The notes beneath the pieces were generated by a model. The model had not been told where the DNA came from and did no database searches. It saw only the letters and a program-made list of their open reading frames with translations. Below, piece after piece: positions 49,734 through 58,768 of a stretch of DNA of 64,000 nucleotides. Each line of letters starts with the position of its first letter. The first letter of the stretch is position 1. Both the position numbers and the translations under genes were made by a program. This DNA comes from Hedera helix. Its lineage: Eukaryota > Streptophyta > Magnoliopsida > Apiales > Araliaceae. The stretch covers positions 35,835,308-35,899,307 of the forward strand of contig OX359275.1 of the NCBI GenBank assembly GCA_947179155.2, written 5' to 3'.

Positions 49734-51848
49734 ATGGCTGAGAACCCCAATCCTAACCCAGCTCCTGTATCCCGGGAGGAATTCGATGCTGTGAGAAATC
49801 AGATGACGGAATTGACCATAATGCTAAAAGAGCACTTCAAGTTAAAATCGAAGTCACAAACCGAGGACCCACCGGGGCCATCATCTCAAGGGAACGAGCT
49901 GACCCCAGAAACCCCGAAGGTTGAACAGCCAAAACAAATTATTGGCATTCCAGAAGAGGAAGTTGCCAGTAATGTCAACAAGAAGATAAAGCAGATGGAA
50001 GAGGCCATCAAAACTATGAAGGGGATCGGGTCATATGGCAGCGTCAACTACTCCGACTTATGCATTTTCCCGGGAGCCAAATACCCCGAGAAGTTCAAGA
50101 TCCCCGAATTTGAAAAGTATAGCGGGTCGGGGGATCCTTACACGCATCTAAAAGTCTATATCGGAGAACTTGGGGTATATGCTGAGGACGAGTCGTTGAG
50201 AATGCAGTTATTCCAGAAAAGCCTGACAGGGGAGGCTAGGACCTGGTACGCGAGGCTGGATAATGCTAAAATTCATAACTGGGAGGAGTTGGCCCACACC
50301 TTCTTGATGCAATACAGCTTTCAGTCCCAAATGGCCCCGGACCGATACCAGATGACAAAGATCAGGAAGCAGACTAATGAATCTTTCATAGAGTACGCTC
50401 AACGGTGGAGAAGGTTGGCGGCCCAAGTAAACCCACCCATGAACGAAACAGAGATGGTAATGACCTTCATCGATATACAGGAGGCCCCTTATTATGAAAT
50501 GATGATAGCTGGGATAGGGAAGCCTTTTGCGGAGATGATCAGACACGGGGAAATGGCAGAGATGGGGTTGAAGTCAGGAAAGATCCGAGACCTCACAGCT
50601 CTTGAAGTTGTTGCTGATCAGATACGAAGCGGGAACTATGGCAGTACGTCCCGGAGACCAGAAAAGAGAAATGAGGAGGATGTGTCCCTGGTCTTGCAAG
50701 GGCTATCTGGGGAAGCAATGAGTAGCCGTCCTGTCCGCATGCCAAGAAGCGAGCCCCTGCGACAGCCGACTTTCCCCAATCAGAGGTCTGAGGGGCGAAG
50801 GAGATTTGAAAATGCCCGAGATAGGGAATTCACCCCGTTGGGAAATCCATTAGAGCAAATATTGGCCGTGTTAATCACCCAAAAGAAGATTACGGAGCTG
50901 GCACCACCGACTGACCCAAAGGGGAGGAAGTACGACCCAAGCAAGAAATGTGCCTATCATTCCGGGTCCCCGGGGCATGACACTCAGGAATGCTGGACGT
51001 TGAAACATAAGATACAGAACTTGATCGATAGGGGGGACATCGTAATTGAACGACCAGATGTCAACGCCAGCCATCTGCCGCAATGCGAAACAGATGAGGT
51101 AAGCATGATTGGGTCAGGAAATATCGGGGTGGACCCCAATCGCAAATACATCCGAAAGGTCGAAGAATACCCCCCAATGAGCGAAACAAATGTCCTTGAA
51201 CGGGAATGTTTGGGGGAGGTTAAGGTCATTAGGCAAGAATTGAAGTTGGTCAGGCATCAAATGAAGCAATTAGCAGACCTGGTGGTACACCAACATAATC
51301 TGACGAGGCAACTCTTCACCCAATTACTGAGAGACCAAACGGAAGAAGAGGACAAACAAAGTTCAAACCAGGATCCCTCCCAGGAAAACCCGCTAACTCA
51401 AGGAGATCAAAACAGAATGAAAGGGCAGGGAATTGAAAATAATAAAGATGCCAGACGATCCCACCAGTGGAGCCTTGATAACCGCTCGAACAAAGGTGAA
51501 CCCTCAAAGGGGAAAGATCGAGCAGCATTCCCAAGAGATCGAAAGTTCACCCCTTTGAGCAAATCAAATGCAGAAATATTGCACCTTCTGATCAGCCGGG
51601 GAAAGATTACGGAGTTGCTGCCACAAACCGACCCCAAGTCTAAAAGATACGATCCTACACGAATATGCCTCTATCATTCCAACTCACCAGGGCATGATAC
51701 TGAAGAGTGTTGGGCGTTGCGGCACAAGATCCAAAATCTTATCGAAAGAGGAGAGCTGAAAATGGCAAACGACCTTGAGATCACCGCAATGGGGAACCTG
51801 ACCACCGACGAACGGATTGCCGAGCCTCAACGAACCATGAAATGGTAA
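49734..51848 (+). CDS. gag: Gag polyprotein with duplicated zinc-knuckle region
   Basis: An intact 704-residue frame starting MAENPNPNPAPVSREEF. Residues ~15-100 include coiled-coil-like stretches. Residues ~110-290 form the retrotransposon gag domain (FPGAKYPEKFKIPEFEKYSG, GEARTWYARLD, NWEELAHTFLMQY, FIEYAQRWRRLAAQV). Then come two copies of a ~75-residue module: DREFTPLG...KITELAPPTDP with CAYHSGSPGHDTQEC at 406-420, and DRKFTPLS...KITELLPQTDP with CLYHSNSPGHDTEEC at 645-659. Each is C-x2-H-x5-H-x4-C, a variant of the CCHC knuckle with His for the second Cys. No protease or polymerase follows in any frame. It should form the particle and bind RNA. The second copy near the C-terminus is an internal duplication with diverged spacer. 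Confidence 0.9.
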   Translation: MAENPNPNPAPVSREEFDAVRNQMTELTIMLKEHFKLKSKSQTEDPPGPSSQGNELTPETPKVEQPKQIIGIPEEEVASNVNKKIKQMEEAIKTMKGIGSYGSVNYSDLCIFPGAKYPEKFKIPEFEKYSGSGDPYTHLKVYIGELGVYAEDESLRMQLFQKSLTGEARTWYARLDNAKIHNWEELAHTFLMQYSFQSQMAPDRYQMTKIRKQTNESFIEYAQRWRRLAAQVNPPMNETEMVMTFIDIQEAPYYEMMIAGIGKPFAEMIRHGEMAEMGLKSGKIRDLTALEVVADQIRSGNYGSTSRRPEKRNEEDVSLVLQGLSGEAMSSRPVRMPRSEPLRQPTFPNQRSEGRRRFENARDREFTPLGNPLEQILAVLITQKKITELAPPTDPKGRKYDPSKKCAYHSGSPGHDTQECWTLKHKIQNLIDRGDIVIERPDVNASHLPQCETDEVSMIGSGNIGVDPNRKYIRKVEEYPPMSETNVLERECLGEVKVIRQELKLVRHQMKQLADLVVHQHNLTRQLFTQLLRDQTEEEDKQSSNQDPSQENPLTQGDQNRMKGQGIENNKDARRSHQWSLDNRSNKGEPSKGKDRAAFPRDRKFTPLSKSNAEILHLLISRGKITELLPQTDPKSKRYDPTRICLYHSNSPGHDTEECWALRHKIQNLIERGELKMANDLEITAMGNLTTDERIAEPQRTMKW

Positions 51849-51953
51849 ATTCCGAGGATACAATTGTGAGTCCCAAAAAAGGGGGTGTGGGGATGTTATC
51901 ATCTACTTAATGTTATATCCTGTTTTATTTTCTGTGCATTGTGATGTTATGTT

Positions 51954-51957
<4 letters not shown>

Positions 51958-51989
<32 letters not shown>
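51958..51989 (+). repeat. Poly-A run 110 bp after gag stop
   Basis: An uninterrupted run of about 32 A residues follows TGTTATGTTTTCT. A second run of about 30 A lies at 53611-53641. Confidence 0.85.
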
Positions 51990-51990
<1 letters not shown>

Positions 51991-52828
51991 CAATCTTGTA
52001 TGTTATCAGGCCTGAACTACGAAAGACCTGATCTCCTCTTCCTATAGGAGTACGTAGGCAGCCACTTTGGCGCGGTCTAATCCTTGTAAAAATATATATA
52101 ACCCTTCGATAGTTTTGCAATTAACGATCAATGACTCAGATGACCTGTTCTCCTGTCAACCCATCGGAGTACGCTTCCAACCTGATCAACGGCAAATGAT
52201 TCTTGGGTTCCCAGCATCTCATCAGCCCACCTGTCAAAGACACCACGAAGCAATGACCTTGACAACAATCAGGACTGGGGCAATTTTGAAATCGATGACG
52301 ACTCGACACTGGGGCAGTCATCAACCATCCATGGAAAGATAGTACACAAATCAACATCTATGGTACGATCTCGTGAGCGTACGACAACATCATCAGAGAT
52401 GTACTATCAATTGGTCTTTTCCATTCAGAGCTCTTTCAGAATACGATGACCCTCAGGTAAGATACAACTCGTTTCATCTCTTTATTTCTTTCCTGTCTCG
52501 ATGTACATATATTATGACTGTATATAGTCTAACTCTAACATTACTTTTGGAAAAAGAGAAAATTTTATTTGACTTGTTAGGAATCGAATTAATTCTGACA
52601 AGCATCCGTGGAGCAGACTCATGAGTATGATTAGACGATTAAAACTGATCAACCTATTAAAGATGCACAAAGACCTGATTTCGAAGTGTCGTTCGAAGCA
52701 GAATCCACCTCATAGGCGAGTCTACACTTTGCGTTTGCGCCAACTTTCAGATGTGGGGCATAAAACTATGACGATAATGATGACAGTTGATGCAGAGTCG
52801 AAAGGTAAATAAAAATGAATCCAATGTC

Positions 52829-53317
52829 TCGAATCGTGGCCTGAGTTATTCGAGTAATTAAGCCTGAGGGGTGTCTTCACACCTGGTGCCCTAAAGTCGT
52901 CTGATTTGGGAGTCACCGGCCCAACACTCGTTACGTGGGTAACTCAGAGCCTAAGAAAACGAGCATTAAAGCTGTAGAGACCTGAGCAGATTCGAATCGT
53001 GGCACGGGTTATCCGAGTAATTAAGCCTGAAAGGTGTCTCTACACCTGGTGCCCTAAAGTCGTCCGATTTGGGAGTCACCGGCCCAACGCTCGCTACATT
53101 GGTAACTCAGGCCTAAGAAAACGAATCTTGCGCAGAGTCAGACGAGGAATGAATGTGGTAAACCACCTAACTTGTATCGAAGCGTGGCCTTTGTTACTCG
53201 AGCAAGTAAACCCGAAGGGGTGTCTTTACACCTAATGCCCTAAAGCCGCATGGTTTGGGAGTCATTGGTCCAAAGCTCGTTAAAGGGGTAACTCTGAACA
53301 GCCTAAGAAAACGAGAC
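52829..53317 (+). repeat. Three tandem copies of a ~140-bp unit
   Basis: Copies start near 52829 (TCGAATCGTGGCCTGAG), 52992 (TCGAATCGTGGCACGGG) and 53175 (TATCGAAGCGTGGCC). Each contains GGTGTCTTCACACCTGGTGC-like, CCCTAAAGTCGT, TTTGGGAGTCACCGGCCCAA-like and GCCTAAGAAAACGA blocks, spaced 163-183 bp apart. Confidence 0.85.
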
Positions 53318-53610
53318 AAGTTAAGTGGACACGAAAAAGAAAAAAGCAGACTCAGGAAAAGAAAAAGAAAAAATTTTCGACCAGAGAAAAAAAGAGAGGC
53401 TCATCTAAAGTCACGGAAAAGAGGCCCCTAATTGAAGGATTGCATCGCACAGTGCACTTGCCATATGACGTAAATCCTGTGAAGAACGATATCAAGAATG
53501 AAGACGGAATACCTTTGATAAAGGAAGGTAGTTTTTGAATTTAATCATACTCACGTATATTGACCATGAATGCTTAAATGTTTTATTACGATTTCATAAC
53601 TCGTCAAATG

Positions 53611-53641
53611 AAGAAAAAAAAAAAAAAAAAAAAAAAAAAAA
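53611..53641 (+). repeat. Second poly-A run
   Basis: About 30 A residues after CGTCAAATGAAG, inside the non-coding 3' half of the element. Confidence 0.85.
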
Positions 53642-55040
53642 GTGAAATCGAGAGTGACTTAATACATTCACAATTCATTCAATGTCAAATTAATCCGCTC
53701 ACGATTCATGAACAAAAGAGATTCATCTCGATGTCAAGTTTCTTTAACGATAAGACATAAACACCACGACACCAGCTAAATTGCAGAATCACGAGCTTTC
53801 CATTTTTTTATGCTTTACTGTCAAGATTTTAGTAATTCTTATATCGGAGTTAACCCCGCCGACCCGAACGGTCGAGCATTTAGCGTTTGTTACTTGTGCA
53901 GGATATGAATCGATGTGCGTAACTCGGCATGACAAACGAAATGACTTCCCAAACGAATCCTCGACAAGAACATGAGTAAAGGCTGGGGCATCTTAAAGAT
54001 CATGGAAATGAAAGGAGCACAGGTCTGTATCAGACTCCTCCTCAACAAACTTTCCCCACGACCATCAATGGATTTTGACGACCTCGGTCTGATGCACGTT
54101 GACATTACCTCGCTACTCAAGCGAGCATATGCAAGAGCAATATAATTCCTGACGTCAGAGTTGATCGATTAAAAGGCGGGGAAGGGCAACATGGTCATCA
54201 GTCATCACAAAAGCCAAATGGACTGCCTCAATCAAATGAAAGTCGAGAGCTATCAATGCATACGACCAAACGACAAAAGGACAACCTAGATATCAGCCCA
54301 GAATCCAGGCGTAATCCTCCAGCATTAGAGGAAATCCCTGCATCCCAAATTCAAAGACACGACGATCTGGAAACTAGCATGGTGAGGAACCCTGGATAAG
54401 TCGATTGGGCATGCGAAATGACAAAAACAATTCCCCAACAGAGAAACGATAAGGGGCATGCGATTCAACGAACCGGCCTTGAAGTCCAGAAACTGTGCTC
54501 CCTAGTAAGGCGTGGCGCAGCTAAGTAGTCAAAAAGAGCGACAAGTGAAAATTTGTATCATTTGACTAAACAGGGGTCATTTCCTTCCAAACATATCTAT
54601 TGATCCATACATAACATCCGTGCATCCATGTATATATCAAAATAAAATGCACAAGGAAGGAAAATCACAGGTACGAGACTGTCGGCGTCGCGAATGCCAT
54701 TGCCATTGATCAGAAAGACGTGACAGCGGGAAACTTCTACGATCCGATGCACCTAGAATCTATGGAACATCAAGGAATTGCAAAGCGACTGTCTGAAGCA
54801 CCTTCAGCTAATCAACAAGGATGACAGCTCAAAAGCAATGGCTGTCAAGAGCGATCGACGAGGACGAACCCCGAGAATGACAAGTCAAATCAAAGAAGTG
54901 GCTGGCAAAAGCGATTTACGAGGACGAATCCCAAGGAGGCCCCACAAACTAATCAGGTACGCTTTCTTTTTAAATTTCCTCAAGAATTATTGCATTTGTT
55001 ATGATGTACGATACGATGCGAGTCCATTTGGGACAATACA
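53642..55040 (+). other. Non-coding interior of the gag-only element
   Basis: No frame over about 80 codons with family resemblance and no RT or integrase motif in any frame. A short direct repeat (TCAAGAGCGATCGACGAGGA and CAAAAGCGATTTACGAGGAC) occurs at about 54845-54925. Confidence 0.6.
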
Positions 55041-55045
55041 CAGCG

Positions 55046-56085
55046 ATTCCGGAGACGAGACCCGGCAATTCAAAACCGACCCGTCAGATATGAGACCTGA
55101 CCAATTCAAAACCGACCCGTCAGATACGAGACCTGACCAATTCAAAACAGACCCGTCAGATACGAGACCTGACCAATTCAAACCCGACCCGTCAGATACG
55201 ATACCTGACCAATTCAAAAATGACCCGTCAGAAACAAGAACTGACCGTCCAACACGACCCGTCAGAAACAAGAACTGACCGTCCAACACGACCCGTCAGT
55301 CAAAAGAACTGACCGTCCAAACATGACCCGTCAGTCAAAAGAACTGACCGTCCAAAATGACCCGTCAGTGAAAACTCCTGACCGTCCAAACATGACCCGT
55401 CAGTGAAAACCCCTGACCGTCCAAACATGACCCGTCAGTGAAAACCCCTGACCGTCCAAACATGACCCGTTAGTGAAAACCCCTGACCGTCCAAAATGAC
55501 CCGTCAGAAACAATACATGACCGTCCAAAATGACCCGTCAGAAACAAGAACTGACCGTCCAACACGAACCGTCAGAAACAAGAACTGACCGTCCAACACG
55601 ACCCGTCAGTCAAAAGAACTGACCGTCCAAACATGACCCGTCAGTCAAAAGAACTGACCGTCCAAAATGACCAGTCAGTGAAAACCCCTGACCGTCCAAA
55701 CATGATCCGTCAGTGAAAATACCTGACCGTCCAAACATGACCCGTCAGTGAAAACCCCTGACCGTCCAAAATGACCCGTCAGAAATAATACCTGACCGTC
55801 CAAAATGACCCGTCAGAAACAAGAACTGACCGTCCAACACGACCCGTCAGAAACAAGAACTGACCGTCCAACACGACCCGTCAGAAACAAGAACTGACCG
55901 TCCAACACGACCCGTCAGAAACAAGAACTGACCGTCCAAACATGACCCGTCAGTGAAAACCCCTGACCGTCCAAACATGACCCGTCAGTGAAAATACCTG
56001 ACCGTCCAACATGACCCGTCAGTGAAAATCCCTGACCGTCCAAAATGACCCGTCAGTGAAAACTCCTGACCGTCCAAAAACGACC
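55046..56085 (+). repeat. Minisatellite array of GACCCGTCAG/CTGACCGTCC units
   Basis: The first five units are 36 bp (GACCCGTCAGATACGAGACC then TGACCAATTCAAAACC). From about 55222 the units are 29-36 bp, of the form ACCCGTCAG-spacer-CTGACCGTCC, around 25-30 in all. Spacer variants (AAACAAGAA, TGAAAACCC, TCAAAAGAA) come in local runs. GTCAG and CTGAC within each unit can pair as a hairpin. An open frame (54778-55278) through the start of the array is a by-product of units divisible by three. Confidence 0.9.
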
Positions 56086-56290
56086 CGTTGGAGAAAGATC
56101 CGACGATGACAATGCGATAACCGTTGGAGAGAGATCCGACGATGAAAATGCGATAACCGTTGGGAAAAGATCCGACGATGACGATGCGATGACCGTTGAA
56201 GAAAGATCTGACGATGACTAAAACGATGCGATGCGATGCGATGTGCGATGCGATGCGATATGCGATATGCGATACATCATATGAGAAGCA
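56086..56290 (+). repeat. GATCCGACGATGA-type and (GCGAT)n tandem repeats
   Basis: Four units around GATCCGACGATGACAATGCG plus ATAACCGTTG (about 36 bp) at 56098-56215, then GATGCGATGCGATGCGATGT and related pentamers to about 56275. Confidence 0.85.
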
Positions 56291-56577
56291 GTGCGATATG
56301 TGATTTCATATGCGATGTAATGCGATTTTGATTTAGTATGATAAGCGATTTGATATTTAAATATGCAATATGCGTTAAGCAAGAGAAAATAGTTTTGGCG
56401 AATATGCGACGCGAGTCAATTTGAGGTGATAACCGGCGATAGTAATGTTGCATCCTTAATATATGTATGTTGCACAAATGGGTATATGTTGCATCATTAA
56501 ACACCTGTTGCCATCATCATGCATTGAGTGTCTACTTCTTTATCACGTTCATTTCACTTACCATTCCATAAACATGA

Positions 56578-56591
56578 TAAAGAGGGGCAGC
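56578..56591 (+). other. Polypurine tract
   Basis: AAAGAGGGGCAGC sits directly before the TGTAGACACC start of the 3' LTR. Confidence 0.75.
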
Positions 56592-58237
56592 TGTAGACAC
56601 CCAAATTTTGCACTTTTGGACTAACCCTGGCAGGAGGGTAAAATCGTCATTTGACCCGACACGCGGAAAAGAAGGTGGACCCCAACACCATGCCACCCCA
56701 GCGATTTACGGTCAAAGCCGCCACCACGGACAACGAGCATCCGGTCACTTGAGGCAAGGCGAACAGTTGACCCAGAAAAGCCTGAGCCGACCACAAAAGA
56801 CGACTGATGGCCACTCCGCTTACAATGTTCGGGGGTCTCGCTCCCCGGTGAGCGAGCGGCTGCCCAGCTCCCCGGGGGGGTAGGGGGCAGCGCCCCCTGA
56901 AAGACAGGCACAATTGTCAAAAGCTACATCAAGTCGCAGCCCGCCGAACTAGCCTCCCAGAACAATATGGCACGTTTCCCAGGGATTTCCGGATTGCAAA
57001 AATACAGCCTTCCAAAACAATACCGCAGAAATTGGCGAATTAAGACCGCGTGGCACGGAAATCGAGAAAAGCAAGCCAGACAGCCGCGGATGCATCTGCG
57101 GCCAAACGATTTTCGAGGTTTCGCACGGCTCGAGGGCGGCACACGACAGCCGAGGTTCGGCGCGGGCGGCCAGCGAAGTCAGCCGCAGATGCACCTGCGG
57201 CCAGCCGCAGTTGCACCTGCGGCTGCCTTCGAAACTCTATTAAGCGTCCAGATCTGCGTCCGAGAAGAAGAGGGAGGAGGAAAAGAAAGAAATAGAGAGA
57301 GAAAATGGCGAGAAGGAGAGAGAGAAACCCACGGGTTTGAGAGAAAAAAGGGAGGATTCTTCATCTTTTGTTCAATCTTCACTCTATATTGTAGCCTATT
57401 TTGATTTCCAAGTGTTAAGGCTTCCATTTCATCGTTTGAAACGTGAGAAAATCTGAATTTATTGCGTTGTTGGTTTTAATCTAGTTAGATCTAGTTTTCA
57501 TTTCATCTTATTGTTTAAGTTGTTATAGATCTAATATTTGTGTATTTGTTGGGTGGATCTACTGTTAGATCCGAAAATATTTGGTGCATTGCTATTTTAT
57601 ATAGTTTGATTTTGTATATGTTGAAGTTAGATCCGATGTAGTCGATATATGTTTGGATCTATGGATTAGGGATGGTTAGAGAGAATTTATTGCGGATGGA
57701 ATCTCCTCCTAACCTCCCGATGATATCCTTTTAGTTTATTTTATAGTTTTAACGTATGTAGCAATGGCGATGTATTTGTATTGTAAATATGTAAAATTTT
57801 GGGCCTTAAAGCGATGTCGGATCGAAAATCGGGTTTAAGGCCCCGTGATAGTGAAATGTGCGATTGTGGGCGTTTGGGGTTATTTAGAGGGCTCACATGC
57901 CCGTGAATAGCCTCAACGCTATTTTAAATGCTTGATTTTCCTTTTAACGCGAGAAAATGATTTTGGAACAAATGATAAAGCTTTGCATAAAATCAAGCAA
58001 ATTAGGATATTAGATCGTCCGTAGGCTAAATAAAATTGTAAGTGTCGGATGAGCTCTATTCCTATTTGACGAAGGGTTTGAAAATATGTTTTACAAAATA
58101 TCACCGGTTTTATTATCGAAACAAAAAAGCAATAAAAATGAACTTTTCGATTAAGTCAAATCCTTCGTGCATAGGGTTAACGAGATTCTGAAGCACTTTC
58201 AAAGTAAAGCATTTCAAACGACATTCATCTAGGCACG

Positions 58238-58276
<39 letters not shown>

Positions 58277-58652
58277 TTTTAGGATTTAAAAGGATAGGAA
58301 AACATCAAGATAGCGGTAACCGTGTTTCACGGAAGTCGGGGGGTGCCTAACACCTTCCCCTCGCTTAAGCAAGCCCCCGAACTCTATGAATCTCGGTTTG
58401 CGGACCAATTGAATCGGAGTCACATATGAGCCATCACGATTACGAAAACAAAATTCGGATGAGTTGGTACATCCATTTCAAATATACCAACTGGCGACTC
58501 TGGTCAATTGGCTCATAAAAATTCGACATTTCAAAACCCCGTCGACACTAAGCCGACCCTTTTCAAAAATCACATTTAATTCAAAAGGCTAAAAATTGGA
58601 AAGGGACATTTTAATAATAAAAAACGAGACGACGAAAATCCCGGCGTCGACA
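56592..58652 (+). mobile_element. 3' LTR (2061 bp)
   Basis: Nearly identical to 46860-48940. Differences I can see: TTGAAAG to CTGAAAG near 56898, CCAAATC to CCAGATC near 57250, AGATAGAG to AGAGAGAG near 57319, CGATTTGC to CGGTTTGC near 58395, and (AC)15 instead of (AC)25. Confidence 0.95.
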
Positions 58653-58768
58653 TTCATAATTATATTGATATAAATTAAATAAATTTATATTAATTTTAAA
58701 TTTAAAAATATTTAAAATTAATTTTAAAAAAATTAATATTAATCTTATAATTCAGAAATGAAGAAGTA

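Larger units (their letters stand above)
46860..58652 (+). mobile_element. Young gag-only LTR retrotransposon (TR-GAG/LARD type), 11.8 kb
   Basis: LTRs of 2081 and 2061 bp (TGTAGACACC...GGCGTCGACA) flank an interior with a primer site, one 704-codon gag frame and about 4.7 kb without any protease, RT, RNase H or integrase frame. TTCAT is duplicated at 46855-46859 and 58653-58657. The LTRs differ by one (AC)n length change and about four substitutions, so the insertion is recent. Gag resembles the large Ty3/Gypsy Tat/Ogre-type gag proteins. The element must borrow reverse transcriptase and integrase from an autonomous relative. This matches the class described as terminal-repeat retrotransposons with gag domain. 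Confidence 0.9.
46711..58768. mobile_element. Stowaway-like MITE split by the LTR retrotransposon
   Basis: The left part 46711-46859 begins TACTCTCTCCACTTCGATTT then ATAAGATTAATAT. The right part 58653-58768 read on the minus strand begins TACTTCTTCATTTCTGAATT then ATAAGATTAATAT. With the retroelement and one TTCAT copy removed, the two halves form a ~260-bp MITE with TA ends. Confidence 0.75.

Noticed and set aside
54778..55278. 166-codon frame with repeated DPSDTRPDQFKT-like units
   Set aside because: It is a translation of the 36-bp minisatellite; unit length divisible by three keeps any frame open. The frame on the other strand is equally open.
55046..56085. CRISPR-like look (regular short repeats with variable middles)
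   Set aside because: Plant nuclear DNA inside an LTR element; units are contiguous, spacers are few recurring variants and there are no cas genes.
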